Program-made: the position numbers and the translations under genes
Shown here: in pieces, positions 1 through 5,609 of the stretch
Position numbering within the stretch: position 1 is the first letter of the stretch
Layout of the letters: each line of letters starts with the position of its first letter
The notes under the pieces: generated by a model
What the model was told of the DNA's origin: nothing
Databases searched by the model: none
Seen by the model: only the letters and a program-made list of their open reading frames with translations
Assembly (NCBI GenBank): GCA_964515255.1
Contig: CAZETL010000019.1
Coordinates: forward strand, 1 to 15,253
Origin: GCA-016699975 sp964515255
GTDB lineage: Bacteria > Patescibacteriota > Minisyncoccia > Moranbacterales > UBA1568
Direction of reading: 5' to 3'
DNA: 15,253 bases

Positions 1-1
1 G

Positions 2-604
2 GTTCCCGTTCCTCTGTGGCTTCCGGTGAAACAAGGTTTCCGAAGGAAACCTACAATACCGTCTCTAGAGACAAGGGGAAGCTTTCGCTTGATGCTATTT
101 TTGATACGAGGACATTCTCAAACGAACCGATTTTCTCAGCGGTTCGAAAATACTCAGTGGATTCCTATACAGGCAGACATGTCTCCGGTGGGGATAGGGA
201 AAGGGAGGGGTATCCCTTTGATCAACATCGATCCGAAACTCCTTCGAATGATGTTTCAGAACATCATTTCAAAAGCGGTGAAATACAACAGAATCGAGGG
301 ATCTCTGAAGATTGAACTTACTCAAAAGGGAGACGAGATTATCTTTAGCGTCGCTGATTCTGGAGTGGGAATTCCGGAACAGGAGCAATCTCATATTTTT
401 ACAAAACTTTTCCGGGCGACAAATGCGCGTGAGTCGGAAACTGACGGGACTGGTCTCGGACTTTATATTGTGAAGTCGATCGTAGAGCAGACGGGAGGCA
501 GTATTAGTTTTTCTTCGGTTGAGGGTAAGGGAACCACTTTCTTTCTCGCCCTTCCGCTTTCCGGGATGCGCCAAAGGGCTGGGATGAAGACATTGAGTCC
601 GTAA
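2..604 (+). CDS. Histidine kinase, C-terminal ATPase domain (partial, possibly degraded)
   Basis: The reading frame is open from base 2, so the 5' end may lie outside the window; the first internal ATG is at 26. From about base 215 it is a HATPase_c domain of a two-component sensor kinase, which binds ATP to phosphorylate a conserved His. Visible parts, numbered from the ATG at 26: the INIDPKLLRMMFQN helix (66-79), G1 box DSGVGIP (111-117), an F-box-like region (IFTKLFRA), G2 box GTGLGLYIVK (141-150), and the final strand KGTTFFLALPLSGM. Residues 1-60 show no HisKA dimerisation helix or phospho-acceptor His in this frame or in the other open frame (frame 1, bases 1-315). The N box reads QNIISKAVKY, with Lys83 where the Mg-binding Asn of the family is expected. 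So it is either a decayed kinase or poor sequence at a contig edge. The domain call is firm; activity is doubtful. Confidence 0.75.
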   Translation, partial: VPVPLWLPVKQGFRRKPTIPSLETRGSFRLMLFLIRGHSQTNRFSQRFENTQWIPIQADMSPVGIGKGRGIPLINIDPKLLRMMFQNIISKAVKYNRIEGSLKIELTQKGDEIIFSVADSGVGIPEQEQSHIFTKLFRATNARESETDGTGLGLYIVKSIVEQTGGSISFSSVEGKGTTFFLALPLSGMRQRAGMKTLSP

Positions 605-650
605 TTACGTATCTATCTTCAATGGACTCTTGTTATCTTTCGTAACGCCC

Positions 651-684
651 TTTACTTTTCTGTTCGAAAGAACATTATAGTGCC
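651..684 (+). promoter_or_regulatory. Candidate rarA promoter, possibly leaderless
   Basis: A weak -35-like TTTACT (651-656) lies 16 bases before a -10-like CATTAT (673-678), which overlaps TATAGT (676-681). Six bases after CATTAT comes the A of the ATG at 685, so a start there would give a leaderless mRNA. No Shine-Dalgarno sequence is visible before the ATG, which fits. Both hexamers are imperfect. Confidence 0.35.
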
Positions 685-1926
685 ATGGGTGCAATGCAAA
701 GGAAACGGTACGAATCTCAATCTCCGCTTGCTGAGCGCATGCGGCCGAGCGGTTTTTCCGAGTGTTTTGGTCTCGATTCTGTTGTCGGGCCGGGAACAAT
801 TCTTGGAGAGGCGATTCGAGTCCGAGCGCTTCCCTCGGTGATTCTCTGGGGACCGCCCGGAAGCGGCAAGACGACGATTGCGCTTCTTCTTGCGAAAGAA
901 CTTGACGCAGAATTTGTTCAGCTTTCAGCTGTTGGGAGTGGAGTGAAAGAACTTCGCGAAGTTTTCTCCGAAGCGAGACTCCGTCGCGCGTCAGGGAAGC
1001 AGACGGTTCTGTTCGTTGACGAGGTGCATCGGTGGAATAAGACTCAGCAGGATGCGCTTCTCCCTCATGTTGAGCAGGGGATGATTGTTTTTATTGGCGC
1101 GACGACGGAAAATCCGAGTTTTGAGGTGAATCCAGCTCTTCTTTCGCGAACGCAGGTAGTGGTGCTTCCGTCGCTTGAACTTGTCGCGATCGAAATGATT
1201 CTTCGCCGCGCGCTTTCGGATACGAAATTTGGATTCGGCAGCCTGAATATCAAAGCTGAAGATGAAGCCCTTTCTGTCATTGCTGAATGGTCTGGCGGCG
1301 ACGCGCGAGCTGCACTCAATGTACTTGAGGCGCTCGCGGTTTCCTCGGAACGAATTGACGTATCGCGCGTCGCGGCGTTCTTAAAGCAGCCGAGGTTTTC
1401 TTATGACAAGGGCGGCGAGGAGCACTATAATATCATTTCAGCGCTTCACAAATCGCTTCGGGGCGGTGATGCAAATGCTGCATTGTACTGGCTAGCAAGG
1501 ATGCTTGAAGCAGGAGAGGACCCTCTTTATGTAGCAAGGCGGCTTGTTCGTTTCGCGTCAGAGGATGTCGGCCTTGCGAATTCTCTTGCTCTGCCTCAAG
1601 CGATTGCTGCTTATGATGCGTGTCACCGAATCGGTATGCCGGAATGCGCTGTGAATCTTGCGCAGGTGGTCGTTTATCTCGCAAGGTCGAAGAAATCAAA
1701 CGCTCTCTATGTCGCCTATGGAAAGGCGCAGAATGATGCCAGGAACTTTCCGCGGGAGCCGGTTCCGATTCACCTTCGAAACGCTCCGACGAAACTTATG
1801 AAAGAATTGGGGTACGGAAAGGAATATAAATATACTCCGAGTTTCGAGAATCCCAATGACTCGAAGCAGGAGTATTTTCCTGATAGGCTTCGCGATCGAA
1901 AATACCTTCTTTTTCAGGACAATTGA
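685..1926 (+). CDS. rarA: RarA/MgsA-type AAA+ ATPase (replication-associated recombination protein A)
   Basis: This is a cytoplasmic clamp-loader-like AAA+ ATPase of 413 residues that acts at stalled replication forks in the families studied. Visible features: an N-terminal LAERMRP segment (15-21), Walker A GPPGSGKT (56-63), Walker B VLFVDE (108-113) followed by VHRWNKTQQDALLPHVE, sensor-1 GATTENP (138-144), and a Ser-Arg finger (154-155). The second half matches the RarA oligomerisation and C-terminal region: GGDARAALN, KSLRGGDANAALYWLARMLEAGEDP, RRLVRFASEDVGLA and YGKEYKYTP are hallmark stretches. Length is slightly below the usual 420-450. The usual LxxFVGQxHLLG is replaced by a diverged FSECFGLDSVVGPG. 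ATG 685 is used; ATG 694 is an alternative. Neither has a Shine-Dalgarno sequence. It converges on pyrB with 22 bases between. Confidence 0.95.
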   Translation: MGAMQRKRYESQSPLAERMRPSGFSECFGLDSVVGPGTILGEAIRVRALPSVILWGPPGSGKTTIALLLAKELDAEFVQLSAVGSGVKELREVFSEARLRRASGKQTVLFVDEVHRWNKTQQDALLPHVEQGMIVFIGATTENPSFEVNPALLSRTQVVVLPSLELVAIEMILRRALSDTKFGFGSLNIKAEDEALSVIAEWSGGDARAALNVLEALAVSSERIDVSRVAAFLKQPRFSYDKGGEEHYNIISALHKSLRGGDANAALYWLARMLEAGEDPLYVARRLVRFASEDVGLANSLALPQAIAAYDACHRIGMPECAVNLAQVVVYLARSKKSNALYVAYGKAQNDARNFPREPVPIHLRNAPTKLMKELGYGKEYKYTPSFENPNDSKQEYFPDRLRDRKYLLFQDN

Positions 1927-1948
1927 TTTTCTTGGTGCGATTTTTCCT

Positions 1949-2890
1949 TTACGTGAGGAGATCAGCGAGAATTGCCATGCGGACAAACTTGCCGTTTCTC
2001 GCTTGGCGAAAGTAGGCCGATCTCGGATCGTCGTCGATCTGCGGATCGATTTCTCCGACACGCGGCAATGGATGCATGAGGATGCCTTTTCTCGGCATAA
2101 GATCGAGGAGTTTCCTGTTGAAAATGTAGGTCCCTTGGACTTTGTCATATAACTCTGTTTGGTCGCCAAATCGCTCTTTTTGAATCCGAGTCTGATAGAC
2201 GACGTCGCAAGAAGGGATCGTGCTTTCTAGATCGGCTGTTTCTTTGAAGGAGACGCCGTGCTTTTGCAGAAAATCTTTGATGTCGTCCTTTATGCGGACA
2301 GGATCCGGTGCCACCAGGAAGATTTGCTTGATGTGGTAATTTTTCCCGAGGAAGTAGCAGAGTGATCGGACGGTTCTCCCGTATAGAAGGTCGCCCACAA
2401 GGGCGATGGTAATTCCATCGATGCAGCCAAGTTCTTCTTCGATGGTGAAGAGATCAAGCAATGCTTGCGTCGGATGTTGTCCAGGGCCGTCGCCCGCATT
2501 TATAATCGGGACGGCGCTTACTCTCGCCGCACGCTCAGCAGCACCGGATTCGTAGTGGCGGAGAGCGATGATATCGGCATAGTCGTCTACGACGCGAATG
2601 GTATCTTCAAGCATTTCGCCTTTCGCTGCAGAGGAAAACTCTCTGGCGTTTTCAGTTGATATGACTGATCCGCCGAGATTTAGCATGGCTGATTCGAAAG
2701 AGAGTCGCGTCCGAGTTGAAGGTTCGAAAAAGAGAGTGGCGAGAATCTTCCCTTTCAAGAGATCTTTCAAGTCTCCCTTTTCCGCCAGCGCTTTCATTTC
2801 GGCGGTTTTTCTAAAAAGTTGATCAAGTTGTATCCGGTTGAATTGTTGGGATTGGAGGATATGTTTCACATGTTTTTTCGTTGTTTCCAT
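1949..2890 (-). CDS. pyrB: Aspartate carbamoyltransferase, catalytic chain
   Basis: This enzyme condenses carbamoyl phosphate with L-aspartate to N-carbamoyl-aspartate, the committed step of pyrimidine synthesis. It has 313 residues, close to the 311 of the E. coli catalytic chain. Family motifs in order: FFEPSTRTRLSFE (carbamoyl-phosphate loop), AAKGEMLEDT (the mobile Lys loop), LRHYESGAAE, GDGPGQHPTQALLDLFT (catalytic His), GDLLYGRTVRSL, QTRIQKERF (aspartate-binding Arg), HPLPRVGEID, and AYFRQARNG. All the key active-site residues I know for the family are present. No regulatory-chain gene (pyrI), carbamoyl-phosphate synthase or other pyrimidine gene is beside it, so it is a single-gene unit here. 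It is transcribed away from the 3131 gene through a region with inverted repeats and a TATAAT box. Confidence 0.97.
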   Translation of the reverse strand: METTKKHVKHILQSQQFNRIQLDQLFRKTAEMKALAEKGDLKDLLKGKILATLFFEPSTRTRLSFESAMLNLGGSVISTENAREFSSAAKGEMLEDTIRVVDDYADIIALRHYESGAAERAARVSAVPIINAGDGPGQHPTQALLDLFTIEEELGCIDGITIALVGDLLYGRTVRSLCYFLGKNYHIKQIFLVAPDPVRIKDDIKDFLQKHGVSFKETADLESTIPSCDVVYQTRIQKERFGDQTELYDKVQGTYIFNRKLLDLMPRKGILMHPLPRVGEIDPQIDDDPRSAYFRQARNGKFVRMAILADLLT

Positions 2891-2901
2891 AGGGTAAGAA
2901 C

Positions 2902-2907
2902 ATTATA
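2902..2907 (-). promoter_or_regulatory. -10 box of the pyrB promoter
   Basis: On the minus strand this reads TATAAT, a perfect sigma70 -10 hexamer 11 bases before the pyrB ATG at 2890. Transcription would begin about 5 bases before the ATG, giving an almost leaderless message. No convincing -35 box is present at 16-18 bases. Instead, the left arm of the 13-bp inverted repeat (2913-2925) fills the spacer, which suggests control by a bound protein. Confidence 0.55.
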
Positions 2908-2912
2908 GAGCG

Positions 2913-2997
2913 CACACTATGAAATAATACTTTAACTTTCTGAAAACTTCTTAAATGAGTCATTTATTAAGAAGTACCAGTCCGATTTCATAGTGTG
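2913..2997. repeat. Divergent-promoter inverted repeat, 13-bp perfect arms
   Basis: Arms CACACTATGAAAT (2913-2925) and ATTTCATAGTGTG (2985-2997) are perfect reverse complements with 59 bases between them. Each arm ends exactly 5 bases before a -10-like hexamer facing outward: TATAAT on the minus strand (2907-2902) for pyrB, and TATAGT on the plus strand (3003-3008) toward the 3131 gene. Such matched geometry suggests an operator or activator site shared by two divergent promoters. No known regulator motif was recognised. Confidence 0.6.
2946..2975. repeat. Nested palindromes inside the pyrB intergenic region
   Basis: Two further dyads sit between the 13-bp arms. ACTTCTTAA (2946-2954) and TTAAGAAGT (2967-2975) are perfect 9-bp arms. 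Between and partly overlapping them, TAAATGAGTCATTTA (2952-2966) is a 15-base palindrome around a central G. Their centres differ (2960.5 and 2959), so they are two alternative dyads rather than one hairpin. There is no T-run after them, so a terminator is unlikely; protein-binding sites are the simpler reading. Confidence 0.5.
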
Positions 2998-3002
2998 ATG
3001 TA

Positions 3003-3008
3003 TATAGT
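3003..3008 (+). promoter_or_regulatory. Candidate -10 box for the 3131 gene
   Basis: TATAGT on the plus strand lies 5 bases after the right arm of the 13-bp inverted repeat, mirroring the pyrB side. No good -35 is seen. The transcript would carry a leader of about 115 bases, which contains a short bulged hairpin (3018-3034) followed by five Ts (3035-3039), perhaps a weak attenuator. A separate TTGACA at 3081-3086 has no matching -10. Confidence 0.35.
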
Positions 3009-3130
3009 TCTTTTGTGGTCCATGATAGCATGACTTTTTCACGCGGGGAGTTCGGAGGTTCTCTTCAAAGTCAATGTTTATTGACATATTTCAGTATGTA
3101 TGGCAATCTTGTGGAGAGGAGGGTGCATCT

Positions 3131-3466
3131 ATGAAGAGAAAGAAAGAAACGGATCAGCTAGTCTTTCCGATTGATCCGTTGCGGCGTTCTTTGGTGTTTT
3201 CGTTTGGATGGAGCGCATGTGGAAGATGGAAAGTCCAGGTTTGTGCTGTCTCGGACAGGGATCAATTTTTTGTTCAATGCCAAGGCGAAATAGGGAAGTG
3301 GATGAGTCCGTTTGATACTCTTCATCTTCTCATGCGTTGTCGCATTGAACGAAAGAACCTCCAGTTTCTGTACGACGCAGTGCTGCAGATCAAAAACCAC
3401 GACCATCATCCTGGTGCGATGATGTTTCTGCGGCTCTACGATCTCTGGCAATCTTCTTTGCGATAA
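3131..3466 (+). CDS. Hypothetical protein, 111 residues
   Basis: I do not recognise this protein. It is basic, starts MKRKKETDQLVFPIDP, has no signal peptide or membrane span, and ends with a His-rich stretch (KNHDHHPGAMMF) and LYDLWQSSLR. An upstream in-frame ATG at 3074 would add 19 residues, but AGGAGGG (3117-3123) sits 7 bases before the ATG at 3131. This is one of the best ribosome-binding sites in the window and decides the start. The gene stands alone between the divergent pyrB promoter region and a terminator hairpin, so it is probably a single-gene transcript sharing control with pyrB. The strong Shine-Dalgarno sequence and following terminator support it being a real gene; its function is unknown. 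Confidence 0.7.
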   Translation: MKRKKETDQLVFPIDPLRRSLVFSFGWSACGRWKVQVCAVSDRDQFFVQCQGEIGKWMSPFDTLHLLMRCRIERKNLQFLYDAVLQIKNHDHHPGAMMFLRLYDLWQSSLR

Positions 3467-3492
3467 CATCGCAGTTGAATTCTAGAGAAAAC

Positions 3493-3523
3493 GCCTTGGG
3501 TGATCCTCGAGGCTTTTATTATT
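3493..3523 (+). terminator. Rho-independent terminator after the 3131 gene
   Basis: GCCTTGGG (3493-3500) pairs with CTCGAGGC (3506-3513) over 8 positions including two G-U pairs, with a 5-base loop. TTTTATTATT follows. It begins 26 bases after the stop of the 3131 gene. It also lies inside the longest possible reading frame of the next gene, which argues that pepA starts after it. Confidence 0.65.
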
Positions 3524-3570
3524 CCCTCTTTTCAGGTAAAGTAGAACCTCGATTGTTTCATTGCGTTATT

Positions 3571-4953
3571 ATGAAGTACATTTTTCCAAGGGTTGAGTTA
3601 AACAATGTTTCTGTAGCTCGCGTCCGCATTGCTTCTCAAAAAGATGATGAAATCGTGAGGCTGCAATCTGGCGGCACGGAGATTTGTCTCGGTGTTCCGG
3701 AACCGGAGAAGATGACAAGGAGAAAATTGTTTCTTCTTGCGCGTCGGGCCGTTTTGCTTGCGCAATCGAGAAGGGAAAAGAAACTGCTGCTTGCCATTTC
3801 AGAGGTTCATTTCCCGCATCTCGGCATTTCGGATGCCGAACTTGGGGAAATACTGACAACCAATTTCGAAATGGCAAACTTTCAGTTCACGGAATTCCTG
3901 ACTCCGCCCGAGGAAGGATTTCCTCTTCTCGAAGAAATAGCGTTTTTCGGAGCATCGAAGTCTTTCCAAGAAGGGGTTCGGCGCGGGAAGGTTATCGGTG
4001 AAGAAGTGAATGCATGCCGTCGGCTTGCAAATTTGCCAGGGGGCGACGTGACGCCCGAGACGCTTGCCGAAGAGGCGCGTCGCATTGCGCGAAATCGCAA
4101 GGAACTTTCCGTGAAAGTGTTGGACGTTGCCGCTATGAAAAAGCTTGGCATGGGTGGGGTTCTCGGTGTCGGAAAGGGATCCGATGTTCCGCCTCAGTGC
4201 ATTATTCTTGAATATCGCGGCGGAAAGAAAAACGCCAGTCCGATCGTCTTTGTCGGAAAGGGAGTGACATTTGACACGGGCGGAATCAACCTGAAGCCGT
4301 CCACTTCGTTGCTTGGGATGAATATGGACATGTCTGGCGGCGCCGCTGTTCTTCATGCGGTATCGCTTGCGGCGCGACTGGGCATACCGAAGAACCTTGT
4401 TGCCATTGTCCCGGCGGTCGAAAACATGCCTTCCGGATCAAGCTATCGTCCGGGAGATGTACTCCGATCAATGAGTGGGAAAACTATTGAAGTCTTGGAT
4501 ACTGACGCCGAAGGAAGGATTATCCTTGCGGACGCTCTCCACTATGCGAAACGTTACAAACCGTCCCTCGTTATCGATGTGGCAACTCTCACGGGTGCCG
4601 TGCTTGTCGCTTTGGGAGAACGGGCGTCTGGGATTTTCACGCGAGATGCGGAATTGGAATCGAAGCTGCGTGAACTCGGTGAAATTTCAGGAGATTTTGT
4701 CTGGCCGCTCCCTCTCTGGGAAGAATATGATGAGGAAATAAAGGGAACTTTCGGCGATGTGGCGAATATTGGACGGACGAAATGGGGAGGATCTATCACT
4801 GCGGCGGCATTCCTCGCGCAATTCGCGACTGGGTATCGATGGGCGCATATCGATATGGCTTCTCGGATGACAGCCATCGAAGGGGAGTTCCTTGCGAAAG
4901 GCGCTGCCGGCGCTCCGGTTCGACTTCTTCTTAAGATCGCGGAAAAATTGTAA
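3571..4953 (+). CDS. pepA: Leucyl aminopeptidase, M17 family (PepA-like)
   Basis: This is a cytosolic di-metal aminopeptidase that removes N-terminal residues from peptides, probably for amino-acid recycling. It has 460 residues against about 500 in E. coli PepA, with a short, diverged N-terminal domain. The catalytic domain is complete: VGKGVTFDTGGINLKPS supplies metal ligands Lys230 and Asp235 and the catalytic Lys242; MNMDMSGG gives Asp253; DTDAEGR gives Asp312, Glu314 and the bicarbonate-site Arg316. Asp310 replaces the usual Asn of NTDAEGR. NIGRTKWGGSITAAAFL and WAHIDMAS close the fold. The frame extends back to a TTG at 3475, but a terminator (3493-3523) lies in that extension and the ATG at 3571 gives a sensible N-terminus, MKYIFPRVELNN. 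No Shine-Dalgarno sequence is visible there. It is monocistronic, with its own terminator. Confidence 0.95.
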   Translation: MKYIFPRVELNNVSVARVRIASQKDDEIVRLQSGGTEICLGVPEPEKMTRRKLFLLARRAVLLAQSRREKKLLLAISEVHFPHLGISDAELGEILTTNFEMANFQFTEFLTPPEEGFPLLEEIAFFGASKSFQEGVRRGKVIGEEVNACRRLANLPGGDVTPETLAEEARRIARNRKELSVKVLDVAAMKKLGMGGVLGVGKGSDVPPQCIILEYRGGKKNASPIVFVGKGVTFDTGGINLKPSTSLLGMNMDMSGGAAVLHAVSLAARLGIPKNLVAIVPAVENMPSGSSYRPGDVLRSMSGKTIEVLDTDAEGRIILADALHYAKRYKPSLVIDVATLTGAVLVALGERASGIFTRDAELESKLRELGEISGDFVWPLPLWEEYDEEIKGTFGDVANIGRTKWGGSITAAAFLAQFATGYRWAHIDMASRMTAIEGEFLAKGAAGAPVRLLLKIAEKL

Positions 4954-4991
4954 TTTTCGACAGTTTGGAAGGGAAAATCGAAGCGTACTTG

Positions 4992-5028
4992 GAAGAGGCG
5001 GACAATTTATTTGTCCGCCTCTTCGTTT
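4992..5028 (+). terminator. Rho-independent terminator after pepA
   Basis: Perfect 14-bp arms (4992-5005 and 5011-5024, core AGGCGGACAA) enclose the loop TTTAT. Only GTTT follows, so the U-tract is short, but the long GC-containing stem 38 bases after the pepA stop separates pepA from the mraZ promoter at 5055. Confidence 0.75.
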
Positions 5029-5054
5029 GATGAGTTGAGTTCTGGTTTTGTCAT

Positions 5055-5084
5055 TTGACAGTGGAAGCGAAAGTGGAATAGAAT
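5055..5084 (+). promoter_or_regulatory. Sigma70-type promoter of the mraZ cluster
   Basis: A perfect -35 TTGACA (5055-5060) is followed after 18 bases by TAGAAT (5079-5084), 5 of 6 matches to the -10 consensus. Transcription would start near 5091, leaving a leader of about 47 bases before the mraZ ATG at 5138. This is the best -35/-10 pair in the window and probably drives mraZ to murF. Confidence 0.75.
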
Positions 5085-5093
5085 ACTAGCGAA

Positions 5094-5123
5094 GTGTGGA
5101 AAAGTGGGGGAATGTGGAGGACT
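5094..5123 (+). promoter_or_regulatory. Probable MraZ operator: three 10-bp direct repeats
   Basis: GTGTGGAAAA (5094-5103), GTGGGGGAAT (5104-5113) and GTGGAGGACT (5114-5123) are tandem units starting with GTG at an exact 10-bp pitch, just after the predicted transcription start. Known MraZ sites are short G-rich direct repeats at about one helical turn upstream of mraZ, so this is likely an autoregulatory site. Two more GTGGAA copies lie inside the promoter (5061-5066 and 5073-5078). The GGAGG at 5116-5120 is 17 bases from the ATG, too far for a normal Shine-Dalgarno sequence. Confidence 0.65.
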
Positions 5124-5137
5124 CTTCAAATAAAACC

Positions 5138-5572
5138 ATGTTCATCGGAGAGTATTCTCACAGTATTGATGCGAAGAAGCGGCTCTCGCTGCCGTCTCGA
5201 GTTCGCGGAGAGCTTGGGAGTCGCGTGGTGGTGACTCGCGGGCTTGACCGATGCCTCTTTATCTATCCGATGAAAACGTGGGAATCGATTGCGGAGAAGC
5301 TTGGCGGAATGCCGGTAGGCGAATCGGGGACGAGAAGTTTTGTGCGGTTGATGCTTGCGGGAGCGGTCGAAGTTGATATGGATTCACAGGGCCGAGTCCT
5401 TATACCGGAGTATCTCAAAGAGTATGCGGGGCTTTCAAGGGATGTCATGGTGATTGGACTTTGGAACCGTCTCGAAGTATGGGATGAATCGCGATGGAGC
5501 TCTTATCGAAATGAAGCGGAAGAGAATTCCGAAAAAATTGCTGAAGAACTTGGAAAGCTCGGGGCCTTTTAG
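5138..5572 (+). CDS. mraZ: Transcriptional regulator MraZ
   Basis: MraZ is a ring-forming DNA-binding protein of the SpoVT/AbrB fold that controls the division and cell-wall cluster it heads. At 144 residues it has the usual family length. Both half-repeats are present: the N-terminal MFIGEYSHSIDAKKRLSLP, with its DxxxR turn DAKKR, and the C-terminal MDSQGRVLIP, with DSQGR. GLDRCLFIYP and VMVIGLWNRLEVWD are also typical. The frame can be extended back to a GTG at 5096, but the family N-terminus MFxGEY begins at the ATG 5138, and the extension would be encoded by the operator repeats. It is the first gene of the cluster; rsmH follows after 37 bases. Confidence 0.95.
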   Translation: MFIGEYSHSIDAKKRLSLPSRVRGELGSRVVVTRGLDRCLFIYPMKTWESIAEKLGGMPVGESGTRSFVRLMLAGAVEVDMDSQGRVLIPEYLKEYAGLSRDVMVIGLWNRLEVWDESRWSSYRNEAEENSEKIAEELGKLGAF

Positions 5573-5609
5573 GGGGAAGGTGGAGCGATAACTTCCTCTG
5601 ATTCCGGGT

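Noticed and set aside
1..315. Frame 1 of the left edge (open to 315) as a separate protein
   Set aside because: No recognisable domain, and its 3' part overlaps the clear HATPase_c domain in frame 2; it could only matter as the upstream half of a frameshifted kinase, which I could not confirm.
670..2908. Shared 11-mer GAACATTATAG before rarA (670-680) and pyrB (2898-2908)
   Set aside because: The two genes use opposite strands of it, and 11-base matches are expected by chance in 15 kb.
2913..2997. The 13-bp inverted repeat as ends of a small transposable element (MITE)
   Set aside because: No target-site duplication flanks it and no second copy was noticed in the window; placement against both -10 boxes fits regulation better.
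3081..3109. TTGACA at 3081-3086 as a promoter of the 3131 gene
   Set aside because: No acceptable -10 lies 16-18 bases downstream (CAATCT at best), and transcription would start at the ribosome-binding site.
3799..4356. Minus-strand frame of 185 codons inside pepA
   Set aside because: Antisense shadow of the catalytic aminopeptidase domain.
5096..5137. GTG start at 5096 extending MraZ by 14 residues
   Set aside because: The extension is encoded by the phased repeats, and the family N-terminus MFIGEY begins at 5138.
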